Below are positions 11,407 through 21,084 of a stretch of 64,000 bases of DNA, piece after piece. The notes under the pieces were generated by a model. The model did not search any database. It saw nothing but the letters and a program-made list of their open reading frames with translations, and had not been told where the DNA came from. Within the stretch, counting starts at the first letter, position 1; each line of letters begins with the position of its first letter. The position numbers and the translations under genes were made by a program. The stretch lies in contig CM072522.1 of NCBI GenBank assembly GCA_036898135.1, positions 58,936,209-59,000,208 of the forward strand. Direction: 5' to 3'. The DNA comes from Oncomelania hupensis. Lineage: Eukaryota > Mollusca > Gastropoda > Littorinimorpha > Pomatiopsidae.

Positions 11407-13529
11407 AGTTCGACCTGGACAAACTGCAAGACCCGGAGGTGGCAGAACTATTTCAGGCCACAATTGAAGGGAAATTTGCACCACTGCTCATTTTGGGGGC
11501 TGGTGAAGTAGATGTCAACACCATGACCACCACCTTCAACTCAGCTGTGACAGATGCCGCCACTGAGATCCTTGGCAAGCACCGATCAAAGAAGAAGCCG
11601 TGGATCACACTTGAACTTTTGGATCTGTGTGATAAACGAAGAGAGATTTAAAAAAAGAAAGAAAAAGAACATCTCACATGGAGCTGATGGCTACCGAAAA
11701 ATCAACAATGACATCCGAAAAGGCATGCGCACAGCAAATAAGAACTGGATAGAAGATCAATGCCAGGAAATAGAGAACAGTCTGAACAAGAACAACAGCA
11801 AGAAGGCCTACCAGACTGTAAAGCGGCTGACAAGTTTCAAACAGCCCAAAGTCTCCGCGATCCAAAGCAAGTCTGGCATATGCCTTACAGAAGAACAAGA
11901 AGTCTTGGACAGATGGACAGAGTACTGCTCTGACCTTTACAACCATACACCAAATGGAAACCCATCAGTTCTAGCATGTACCGAGAACAGAGAAGAAGAA
12001 ATCCTCCCAATTCTCCGGGAAGAAGTTGAGGCAGCAGTGCAATCGCTAAAGAAAGGGAAGTCAGCGGGAGTGGACAACATACCCGCGGAACTGCTACAAG
12101 CAGGAGGAGAAGCGATGATTTATGCCCTCACTATTATCTGTAACAAGATCTGGCAGAGTGGAGAGTGGCCTATAGCATGGGCCCAGTCGCTTGTCATCAC
12201 TCTTCCCAAAAAAGGTAACCTTCAGGAGTGTGAAAATTACCGCACCGTCAGCCTCATCATCCATCCCAGCAAGGTCCTCCTGAAAATATTACTCAACAAG
12301 TTGAAACCCCAAGATGAAAAAATCATAGCTGAAGAACAAGCAGGATTAAGGGCAGGGCGAAGTACCACTGAACAGATTTTCAACCTCAGAATAATCTGTG
12401 AGAAATACCTACAGCACCAACAACATCTATATCATGTGTTCATAGACTTCAAGAAAACGTTTGACCGAGTCTGGCATGCAGCTCTGTGGGCAACAATGAA
12501 AGCGTACAACATCAGACCTAAAATTATTGAAGTCATCAAAAACCTGTATGACAAGGCTACCAGTGCAGTCCTCCACAACAGCGCCATCGGGAACTGGTTC
12601 AGAACAACAATCGGTGTGCGTCAAGGATGCCTACTCTCTCCAACACCCTTCAACATCTTCCTAGAGCGCATCATGTCAGATGCTCTTGCAGATCACGAAG
12701 GCACAGTCAGCATAGGGGGTAGAGCAATTTCCAATCTTCGTTTTGCGGATGACATCGATGGATTGGCTGGAGAGGAACAAGAACTTGAACATTGGTACAG
12801 AGGCTTGACACCACCTCCAAAGCTTGTGGAATTGAAATATTGTGCAGTAAGACGAAATGATGACCAACAACAAATGGCATCAAACGGACATCAAGTCCAA
12901 GGCCAATCCTCAACACAGTGCATAGCTTCAAATATTTAGGAGCCATTGTATCAGACAATGGGTCCCGACAGGAAGTCCTCTCCAGGATCGCACAAACAAC
13001 TGCTGCCCTGACAAGGTTGAAGCCATTTGGAAAGACAGGACCATCATTCTACATTCCAAAGTAAGACTGCTGCGCTCCCTTGTCATCTCCATCTTCCTAT
13101 ATGCTTGCGAAGCATGGACCCTCACAGCAGATCTACAACGAAGAATACAAAGCATGGAGATGAGGTCCTACAGAAGACTTCTGGGCATTTCCTATACCCA
13201 ACACATCACCAACGACGAAGTCCGACAGACCATCACACAAGCTATTTGACAACACGATGACCTGCTCACAGTGGTGAAGAAACGGAAACTCCGATGGTAT
13301 GGCCACGTCACCAGATCATCAGGCCTTGCAAAGACTATTCTGCAAGGCACAGTGCAAGGAGGTAGAAGAAGAGGGAGACCGAAAAAGAGGTGGGAGGACA
13401 ACATTCGAGAATGGACTGGTTTGACACTGAGCGAAGCCATCAGGACTGCTGAGGACAGAGAGAGATGGAGTAGGCTGGTTAAACGATCATCTGTGGTGCC
13501 CCTACGACCTCATGGTTACGGGACAGGAT
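11407..13529 (+). pseudogene. RTE reverse transcriptase and C-terminal domain (multiply frameshifted)
   Basis: A linker in another frame (11439-11651) leads to the main frame 11554-12939 (461 codons). This includes KSAGVDNIPAELLQAGGEA, LPKKGNLQECENYR, a degraded QAGLRAGRSTTEQIF, HVFIDFKKTFDRVW, GVRQGCLLSP, and the catalytic LRFADDIDGLA box (RT FADD, about 12740-12770). Frame is lost near 12795 and again near 12905. The C-terminal part reappears as SLVISIFLYACEAWTLTAD, QHDDLLTVVKKRKLRWYGHV and KTILQGTVQGG, ending at 13529, with one TGA at 13247-13249. RT core motifs are intact but no continuous protein can be made. Several other fragments in the window are copies of this same family. Confidence 0.9.
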
Positions 13530-13583
13530 AGGATAGGATAGGATAGGATAGGATAGGATAGGATAGGATAGGATAGGATAGGA
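13527..13583 (+). repeat. RTE 3' terminal GGATA repeats
   Basis: About eleven GGATA pentamers follow the stop-proximal GGGACA. This simple-repeat tail marks the RTE 3' end; shorter versions mark the ends of the other RTE copies (2940, 48441, 49383, 61575, 62914). Confidence 0.9.
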
Positions 13584-14079
13584 TTGTTTGTTTATTTCCA
13601 CACCTCTTGGAAGTTGCCGCGTAGGCGGAAGATCTACAGGATCCTTCATGGTGGGCAGGAAAGTACATGAAGAAAACTCTTTTTCAAAAAAGTCGAACAC
13701 GTCCTTTGCTGACCGAAATTTCGTCATCATTTTCCCAGGAAAATAATATTGCACAGCAGCAATAACATGGATTCTCACTGGTCCACTTCATCTTAAGGCG
13801 CTTTCTCATTGGTCGGGAGGACTTACTTTTCTTTGTCAGGTTATTGTAGAAAATGACGTCATCATGCCAACTCGAGCATCAGCCAGAGGATCGCCGAAAC
13901 AAAATCGCAGGGGACTTGCTTGGTTTTATCAGTTTATTCCCCCACTTAAATTTTTTTTTAACAAGGACTTACTCTATGATATCTCCAAATCTAAACATAG
14001 TTCGGATTTGATTTTTACAGGTAAGATGCGTCATTCTCTTGCAAGTTTGATGGCGCAAAAAACTCATTTTCGACCTTAG
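13584..14079. other. Right interior of the TIR element
   Basis: No complete gene. The minus strand of 13620-13778 stays open for about 50 residues with protein-like composition (KMMTKFRSAKDVFDFF, then LPPTRQLPRGVE); I do not recognise it. Two reverse TIR-core motifs occur at about 13820 and 13913. Confidence 0.4.
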
Positions 14080-14117
14080 GTGGACTTACTCGGTTTTGTC
14101 AAATCATGGCAGAATTG

Positions 14118-14640
14118 TAGATTGACCGACTGCTATTGTAGGATGATAGACTGCTATTGTAGAATGACAGACTGCTATTGTAGAATGATAGACTGCTATT
14201 GTAGGATGACACACTACTATTGTAGGATGACAGACAGCCTTTGTAGGATGATAGAATGCTGTTGTAGGATGACATCCTGCTATTGTACGACGACATTTTG
14301 CTATTGTAGGATGAAGGACTGCTATTGTAAGATGACAGACGGTTATTGTAGGATGACATACTGGTATTATAGGTAACAGACTGCTATTGTAGGATGACAG
14401 ACTGTTGTTGTAGGATGACATTGCTGTTGTAAGATGACAGACTGCTATCGCATGATGGCGGACTGCTATTGTAAATGACAGACTGCTATTGTAGGATGAC
14501 ATTGCTGTTGTAGGATGACATTTCTGTTGTAGGTTGAAAGATTGCTATTGTGGGATGGCAGATTGCTGTTATAGGAAGGCCTATGATTTAGGATGGCGGT
14601 CTGCTGTTGTAGGTTGGCGGACTACTATTGCAGTATGACC
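14118..14640 (+). repeat. 21-bp monomeric minisatellite
   Basis: About 25 units of 20-21 bp, GACTGCTATTGTAGGATGAC and variants. This is the monomer whose diverged dimer makes the 43-bp array to the left; the TIR element separates the two. Confidence 0.9.
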
Positions 14641-15185
14641 AATTTTTTATAGTATGTGTATACCAAAATTCAACAAAATCACTTCAGCCGTTGTGGAGAT
14701 ATTGAGCACAACGTGTTGAGCAGCAAAATGGCGCCCGTGATCTTGACCTTTGCTGTAGAGTTAATATGATGGAACGGGAGTTTGGAAACTAACAGTGGTC
14801 TTGACCTTTGCTGTAGAGTTAATATGATGGAACGGGAGTTTTGAAAATAACCGTGGTCATGTCCTTTGCTGTAGAGTAAATATGATGGAACGGGAGTTTG
14901 GAAACTAACCGTGGTCACGTCCTTATACATTTTGGTGAAAATGCGTTGTTGAGGCATGGTGTCCAACGGGCCGACATTTGACTCGTTCTGATTCCCCAAA
15001 ATATTTCAAAGTATTTCTAGATTAGTTTGGTTTCCTTTGTTTCAAATTATCCTTGTAAATTGGATTCTTTCATAAATACAATAAATTGTTTTCCACTGAT
15101 TTTAATACATGGATGAGGCAGTGTGCGTCACAACATTAACCTCACAACAGTAACCTTAAGTCTTAAAAGTTTTGGTCACTATTGA
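14641..15185. other. Composite-module block with TACCAAAA...TTCAGCC motif
   Basis: Non-coding. It begins ATACCAAAATTCAACAAAAT and CACTTCAGCCGTTG, and includes three 58-bp tandem copies (14742-14915, TCTTGACCTTTGCTGTAGAG each). It then has GATTCCCCAAAATATTTCAA and TTTTCCACTGATTTTAATAC before the 31-bp array. Related blocks occur at 24060-24180 with 24415-24480, 29350-29430, 30641-30955 and 61586-61800. Confidence 0.75.
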
Positions 15186-15189
15186 AGCT

Positions 15190-15890
15190 GCACGATAACG
15201 ATACTGCCTGATGTAGAGTTGTACGTTAATGATACTGCCTGATGTAGAGTTCTACGATAATGATATTGCCTGATGTAGAGTTGTACGATAATGATACTGC
15301 CTGATGTAGAGTTCTACGATAATTATATTGCCTGATGTAGAGTTGTACGATAATGATACTGCCTGATGTAGAGTTGTACAATGATGATACTGCCTGGTGT
15401 AGAGTTGTACAATGATAATACTGCCTGATGTAAAGTTGTACAATGATGATACTGACTGATGTAGAGTTGTACGATGATGATACTTCCTGATGTAGAGTTG
15501 TACGATGATGATACTGCCTGATATAGAGTTGTACGATGATGATACTGCCTGATGTAGAGTTGTACGATGATGATACTGCCTGATGTAGTGTTGTACGATG
15601 ATGATACTGCCTGATGTAGAGTTGTACGATAATGAGACTGCCTGATGTAGAGTTGTACGATGATGATACTGCCTGATGTAGAAGTGTTCGATGATGATAC
15701 TGCCTGGTGTAGAGTTGTACGATGATGATACTGCCTGATGTAGAGTTGTACAATGATGATATTGCCTGATGTAGAGTTGTACGATGATGATACTGCATGA
15801 TGTAGAGTTGTACAATAATGATACTGCTTGACGTAGAGTTGTACGATGATGATACTGCCTGATGTAGAGTTGTACGATGATGATACTGCC
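15190..15890 (+). repeat. 31-bp minisatellite
   Basis: About 23 units of 31 bp combining TGATGTAGAGTTGTACGATG with ATGATACTGCC. Open frames on the minus strand (up to 250 codons) are repeat by-products. The LTR element at 15891 is inserted in this array, which resumes at 22853. Confidence 0.93.
15886..15890 (+). repeat. Target-site duplication, left
   Basis: CTGCC directly before the LTR; the identical 5 bp follows the other LTR at 22853-22857. A 5-bp duplication is normal for Ty3/gypsy integrase. Confidence 0.85.
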
Positions 15891-16358
15891 TGTCACCGCC
15901 ACGACTCTATCCGGGCAGACGCCACAAACAAACACCTTACACACGCAGACAACCCAGACAGAATGACAGTTTCCCGCAGACGTGAAGGGATGAAAACACA
16001 ACAATTATATATACAACTTTCAAGCTATTTATTCATTCATACCACACACTCATACACATACAACATTTACACATGAAACGAGAAAAATGGTGATGGAACA
16101 ATCAATGGATCAATGAGCAATGAAATGGAAATGTCAGATGAACGGGGGTTGCTGATCAACCACGTCTAACTAGCGACTGTGCACTGCAAACGTCCGAGCA
16201 CAGAGGGGGCAAGTGTTGAGAGGGGGACAAATAAAGAATGAGCCGACCTGATAGTAGGGTGTCCCCGTTGATGGCTCCGAAAGGTAGCTGCCTCCTCGTT
16301 GTGGTTGACGCTGGACTGTCGCTGTGGTGTCGCCACTCCCTCCGCCGCTGACGATGAC

Positions 16359-16389
<31 letters not shown>

Positions 16390-17661
16390 TAGTTGCGGCG
16401 GCCCTGCCGCCGTCGACGCCTCTCAGCCTGACTCCTCCTGTCGGCTAACTGGAACGTCGAGGCTAGGTCCCGCAACCGACGTCACGATCACGCGGGGAAG
16501 ATGGGTGGTGGACCAATGAGGACGTCACAAACATGGACGTGGACGAATGGGTGGTGATGATGTTGCTGATCCAACCGACCAGATGTCGTCGTTGTTGTCG
16601 CGTGACGCTGGTGCATACGACGAGCTTCCCAAACGACTTTCGGTGACGAACCTTCGATGACAAACCTCGATGACGACCTTCGAAGACTTTCGATCCGAAC
16701 CTCGAACCTGCAACATGCTTGCCGTATTGTTAATGTCAAGTCCACCCGATTCTGTCCCCCTCCCTCCTCACACTCTCCCCCCTTACTAACTAACTAATTC
16801 CTGTATCTTGAGGAAGCGCCACTGCTGTCCATTTCACTTCCCTTGACTACTTTTACTGTCTCTTGTAATCAACACATAATTCAAACCTAAATGACATTAT
16901 GAAAGCATGAAACGAACAATGCTGCAAATGAATACATGAAATCATCAACACATTATCCATCTTGAGCAACCGCAACCTCAACAACAGCAACCACTTCCAT
17001 CCTACCTTCATCACACTTCACCCCCATTCTCCTCCCTCATTCTCCCTTCTTCAGTCGCACCCTTACTCTCCTCAGTGCAACCATACTTCACCCAGCCTCA
17101 CGCACAGCTATCGTTCAACACCCCAAACAGCCGGCCCTTGGTCACATGCACAGTAAAGGAAGAACACCATCTCACTCACCCAACGGCTCGACTGTAACGG
17201 TACCTGTAGCTAGCCCTTTTCCACTGCTGCCTACACAGTACTCCAAGTAAGGTATCCGAAGCGTAGTAGTTCCCGTTAGTGAATTACACCTGACACTAAC
17301 CTACCACAAATTCACAACTTAGATATTTGCTCAACTTTTCCTCGAGCTTGCTACCACAATGTAACACCTCCACCTAAGTTTCCTATTTGGAACCAGATAT
17401 TATTTCCGTTAATACCTGTCCCCACCTTACTTCTAGAACATTACCACCTCAGAGAAAACAAGACCGCACACCTTGTTTGTCGCTCTGCCAAACGTGTTCT
17501 GACCACAGTGAGTAACCTTCTCTACTGGCTGACCGCCCTTGTGCTGTTTAGTCACGGTTTTCACGCATACCCATGCATACGATAGCGCGCAGTAACTACC
17601 CCAACTCATTAACTCCCCATCCACACTTTCTACCTGGTTTCATCACAGCTGCCCTGTGACA
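15891..17661 (-). repeat. 3' LTR of the Gmr1-like element
   Basis: 1771 bp, with ends TGTCAC...GTGACA on the plus strand. It matches 21085-22852; the only difference I found is one extra GAT in the triplet run near 16352-16388. In element sense an AATAAA lies at about 16028-16033 and is conserved in the solo LTR at 58622-60471, so it is a likely poly(A) signal. The length is long for a Ty3/gypsy LTR. Short open frames inside it (e.g. 16170-16475) occur identically in both LTRs and are not credible genes. Confidence 0.93.
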
Positions 17662-17675
17662 CACCCCCCTCCCAA
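17662..17675 (-). promoter_or_regulatory. Polypurine tract
   Basis: On the minus strand GGGAGGGGGGTG directly precedes the 3' LTR (TGTCAC). It would prime plus-strand DNA synthesis. Confidence 0.8.
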
Positions 17676-17700
17676 GACGAAACTACGGAGAGTTCAAAAC

Positions 17701-20700
17701 TTAATCTTCCACAGGGTCAGATCTGCTGAGGAAATCCGCCTCTATGTTGTCTCTTCCTGGAATCGGTCGAACTGTGAAGACATAGGCCTGCAACTGCATA
17801 GCCCATCGGGTGAGTCTGGCACTGTTGAGGTGCGTTCTCTGCAGGTACTGCAGCGGTCGATGGTCTGTCTCCAGCCAAAAGTGCCGTCCAAACAAGTACG
17901 GTTCAAACCGTTGTACCGCCCACACGACTGCCAAACACTCCTTCTCGATGGTGGAGTAATTCCGCTCTGCTGGCAACAGCTTCTTGCTGGCAAACCCCAC
18001 TGGTTGCACACCCTCACCGGTTCCTTGCATCAGTGCAGCTCCTAGCCCTTGCTCAGATGCATCTGTCCTCAGGATGAACTCCTTGTCCAGGTTCGGTAAC
18101 TTGACCACTGGCTCACTGGTCAGCGCTCCCTCCAACTTGTTGAAAGCTTCCTGGCAGTCATCCCTTCTGTTGACTTCTCCCTTCTTCCTTACTCGCACGA
18201 TCGGTGCTCTGTACGGCGATGTACACGACTCGGTAACGCCCCGCTCCAGCATCGGTTCCACTTCACTCTTGGCGACTTCCATCTGCGAAAATGGTAGCGG
18301 ATGCTGTCGGTTACGTTCAGGGCTGTCGTCGGTCAACATCACCTCGCACTCGTCCAGCGGCGGTGCTCTCTCATGTAGCGCGGATAGCTCCGTGTCTATC
18401 CGTATGTCCACCGGCCCTTCGCTCGCTTCAAGCGGTATCAGTGGTACGGTGCCCTGATAGCTGACGTCTGAGGTTCTCTCTGTCTCAGTTTGGTCCAACA
18501 CGACGGCCACCGTCGGTTCCGGTTCTGCCGCACGTTCCACGTACCGCTTCAACTTCCTGTTCTTGCCGGCTCTCTGAAACGGTACCCTCCTGGCTCTCCC
18601 CTTTGGCGTCGTTCGCTGGCACACGTCGCATGAAGCACAGTACTTCCGGACATCGCGGCACATCCCTGGCCAGTAGTACTTGGTCCACACCTGATCTAGG
18701 GTCTCCTTAGCTCCTCGGTGTTCAGCCATAGGCGTGTCGTGTCCCACGCGTAGCACCTCCGGTCGAAGCTTGGCTGGTACCACCAACTGGCTGCGATCCA
18801 CTTTGTCCTGTCCTGTGTACTCGCGGTACAAAAGGTCTTGCTTCCAGACAAATGCCACCTGCCCTTTGCCTCGTTGCTCCTTTCCTGCCTTCCGGTCTGC
18901 TAACTGTCGCACCTTCGCAAGCTCGCCGTCTTCCGACTGTAGTTGACGAATCTCCTTTGGCGTCGCGACGATGCTCTTGCCTGGTCCGACTACCGATGGT
19001 TCCGCAGCAACCTGCTCCTTGGCCGCCTGCGCTCTGGTCTGCACCGCGCAACACTCTGCGGCTCCCTCGACGAACACCGGCAGTGCTGTGTCACCTTGCT
19101 GTTCCGTCCTCGCCCAGTTGCCGAGCACCACTGGGTAAGTCAAGTCTGGTACCACCACTACCTCCACTCTCCCGGTGTAGAATGGCGACTCCAGCTGTAC
19201 CCACGCTGTCGGCAGTGACTTGGATAGCTGGCGAACGGCGAATCCGACGCGCCGCGTGCGTCCTGTGTAGATAAGGTTGGCAACCTCTCCCTTCCGCAGG
19301 CAAATCAAGTCGGCCCCCGTGTCCCTCACAGCCGTTAGCGGAACACCTTCCACTACCACTTGGCTCTGGAACCGAGGATCTCCCTCCTTGCCTGCCTCCT
19401 TCAAGATGCGCAACGCTGCTCCACTCCGCTCGCTGCGTTTCGGACAATCACGCTTCAGATGCCCTTTCTGTCCGCAAGTGTAGCACACCCGCTTGTCAGG
19501 CGAGTTGGGTCGCGGTCCCGCTGGCTCGCGGCCCTCGCTCTTGTCCCTGGGCGTAAAGGGTTGACGGGGTGGAAAACGTAAGTTGGTCCCGGCTCTGGCG
19601 TCGACATACTGCTGCGCTAACGTCGCGGCCTCCTCCACCGTTGCTGGGTTGCGCTCGCGCACGAACGTGACCAGTTCTGGCGTCATACCGTTGATCATCT
19701 GCTCCATCAGCACTAGGTCAAGTAAGTCCGCATACGTGGCCTTCTTGTTCGCTAGTCCCATCCAGCGCTCCAGGAACAACTCTGACTTCCGCAGGTACTG
19801 TTTGAAAGTCTCTGGTGGCTCCCTTCGTAGCTGGCGAAACTTCTTGCGATACGTCTCGGCCGTCAGGTTGAAACGTACCAACAACGCTGCCTTCAGGATC
19901 TCGTAGTCGGCAGAGTCGTCCTCGTTCAAGCCAACGTAAACTTCCCTCGCCTTCCCCTTCAGCAAGGTCCCCAAGCGAATAGCCCACGTGTCCTTCTTCC
20001 AGTCTTGAGCCTTGGCGAACCGCTCGAACTGACACAAGTAGGTTTCTAGGTCGTCCTTATCCTCGAAGAACGGTAACCTAAGCTTGACCGTCTCGAACTC
20101 GGGTTGACGATTCCTGCGGTTCCCGGCGCCTTCCTGCAACCTAAGTTGCGCCATCGCTATCTCGTGCGCCATCTCTCTCTCCCTCTCTCTCTCTCTCCGG
20201 TTTGCGTCTTCCTCCCTAGCCGCTTGGTCTATCGCGTAGTCTAACGCTGCCTGGCCCTTCAGTCCTTCGCGCTTGGCGAGTCTCAAGATCCTCTCCATCG
20301 GCGTCTCGTCCGCGAACGGTCCTGTCCTCGGCGTCTGTGCCGCCTCGATCTTGTAGACTGAACGGTAGGGGTTGGACTCGAACCTCTTCAGCCTCGTTGC
20401 ATCACCCAGGCGATCTTGGTCTCCATAGAAGTCGGTGCCTGCTGACATCCCGCCGGTCGCGCCAAATCCCGTCACAAAAGGACCACTCACTGTGTCTCTG
20501 GCTTCAAACGTCGTCGTCTCGTCGTCCACTGACCCACGACGCGATGACCTGACCGGCGATCTCCGCTGCTCGATCGTAAAAGGTAAGTCGGTGACTCCCG
20601 TATCAGCTGCTGCCGCCGTGCGCTCGTCCATCGTGACACCCACGCGAGAACGCGTACGAGCCGCGATCGGTGACACTCCTTCAGTCTCCTCGATCGATGC

Positions 20701-20703
20701 CAT
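17701..20703 (-). CDS. gag-PR-(IN)-(RT)-RNase H polyprotein of deletion-derived Gmr1-like element
   Basis: 1000 codons from the ATG at 20703 (MASIEETEG; the frame extends 24 bp further upstream without an ATG). An arginine/glutamate-rich segment at about 160-190 is followed by a capsid-like helical domain at about 200-310 (LPFFEDKDDLETYLCQFERF). A CCHC knuckle lies near 405-418 (CYTCGQKGHLKRDC), and a retroviral-type protease near 450-540 has catalytic DTGAD. An integrase HHCC zinc domain at about 654-694 (HDTPMAEHRG ... CASCDVC) is not followed by the DDE core: the frame goes to the RT N-terminus near 800 (QMEVAKSEVEPMLERGV, STSPYxAPIV-like). RT fingers/palm with the DD motif are missing, and RNase H starts near 870 (RTDASEQGLGAAL ... 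LETDHRPLQYL). All deletions keep frame. It could make Gag particles and protease but not cDNA or integration. Confidence 0.9.
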   Translation of the reverse strand: MASIEETEGVSPIAARTRSRVGVTMDERTAAAADTGVTDLPFTIEQRRSPVRSSRRGSVDDETTTFEARDTVSGPFVTGFGATGGMSAGTDFYGDQDRLGDATRLKRFESNPYRSVYKIEAAQTPRTGPFADETPMERILRLAKREGLKGQAALDYAIDQAAREEDANRREREREREMAHEIAMAQLRLQEGAGNRRNRQPEFETVKLRLPFFEDKDDLETYLCQFERFAKAQDWKKDTWAIRLGTLLKGKAREVYVGLNEDDSADYEILKAALLVRFNLTAETYRKKFRQLRREPPETFKQYLRKSELFLERWMGLANKKATYADLLDLVLMEQMINGMTPELVTFVRERNPATVEEAATLAQQYVDARAGTNLRFPPRQPFTPRDKSEGREPAGPRPNSPDKRVCYTCGQKGHLKRDCPKRSERSGAALRILKEAGKEGDPRFQSQVVVEGVPLTAVRDTGADLICLRKGEVANLIYTGRTRRVGFAVRQLSKSLPTAWVQLESPFYTGRVEVVVVPDLTYPVVLGNWARTEQQGDTALPVFVEGAAECCAVQTRAQAAKEQVAAEPSVVGPGKSIVATPKEIRQLQSEDGELAKVRQLADRKAGKEQRGKGQVAFVWKQDLLYREYTGQDKVDRSQLVVPAKLRPEVLRVGHDTPMAEHRGAKETLDQVWTKYYWPGMCRDVRKYCASCDVCQRTTPKGRARRVPFQRAGKNRKLKRYVERAAEPEPTVAVVLDQTETERTSDVSYQGTVPLIPLEASEGPVDIRIDTELSALHERAPPLDECEVMLTDDSPERNRQHPLPFSQMEVAKSEVEPMLERGVTESCTSPYRAPIVRVRKKGEVNRRDDCQEAFNKLEGALTSEPVVKLPNLDKEFILRTDASEQGLGAALMQGTGEGVQPVGFASKKLLPAERNYSTIEKECLAVVWAVQRFEPYLFGRHFWLETDHRPLQYLQRTHLNSARLTRWAMQLQAYVFTVRPIPGRDNIEADFLSRSDPVED

Positions 20704-21084
20704 CCTGCTTAAGGAAAGCAACAACAAGCAACAACAACAACAACCCTACGTACCTTACCTAACCTAGCCTAGCCCTAGATACTAACCTACCTATCTAAGC
20801 TATCTTCCTTACCTATCTATCACCCACCTCCTCCCACTCAAACAGTGGAAACTGGCCTGCAAGGTAGCGAACCGGTTGGAGAGTGCAATGGCCCCTTCCC
20901 TCACGTGTGGTCGAACCTAGGCCGGCTGTGAGCCTCCGCTGAACAGCGACCTGACTCCCTCCAACCACCCGCTGGGGTGCACACTCTCACCGAATCACGC
21001 CTCACACACTCGGACACCACAAGACAATCACAAGACAACTTCACGTCTGGGCACACTCACACCATACCCTGCATCTCCACCAAA
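20704..21084 (-). other. 5' leader of the Gmr1-like element
   Basis: Untranslated region between the 5' LTR and gag. It contains CAA-rich repeats next to the start codon and no open frame of note. Confidence 0.7.
21065..21082 (-). promoter_or_regulatory. Candidate primer-binding site
   Basis: Two bases inside the 5' LTR the minus strand reads TGGTGGAGATGCAGGGTA, beginning TGG as a complement of a tRNA 3' CCA end must. I cannot name the tRNA. Confidence 0.6.

Larger units (their letters stand above)
10218..13583 (+). mobile_element. Full-length RTE-type LINE, inactivated
   Basis: A 3.37 kb element has a short 5' leader (GGGTTCGGGCACTGAATAG onward), an AP-endonuclease, a reverse transcriptase, and a 3' end in GGATA pentamers with no poly(A). 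These features and the size fit the RTE clade. Candidate target-site duplications TGTTTGTTT lie just before the start (from 10209) and just after the tail (about 13585). The coding region is spread over at least four frames with further stops, so it is dead. It is the only copy here that keeps the endonuclease. Confidence 0.85.
9268..14117. mobile_element. Putative non-autonomous DNA transposon with TIRs, containing a nested RTE
   Basis: The left end (9268-9305) begins CAATTCTGCC and continues TGACAAAACCGAGCAAGTCC. The right end (14080-14117) is its reverse complement with few mismatches, ending GGCAGAATTG. Outside both ends lies the same tandem repeat in the same orientation, so the element interrupts one array. 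Inside, at least a dozen copies of the TIR core (ACAAAACCAAGCAAGTC and variants, both orientations) lie at 9468-9872 and 13818-13931, as expected for subterminal transposase-binding sites. Without the nested RTE (10218-13583) the element is about 1.5 kb and has no transposase frame. The superfamily is not determined; a 7-8 bp target duplication would fit hAT- or P-like elements. Confidence 0.6.

Noticed and set aside
15226..16004. 190- to 250-codon minus-strand proteins
   Set aside because: By-products of the 31-bp minisatellite; sequence is only the repeated unit in shifting frames.
16170..16745. LTR-encoded small proteins (also at 21364-21936)
   Set aside because: Identical in both LTRs because the LTRs are young copies; they contain a GAT-derived isoleucine run and no known domain.
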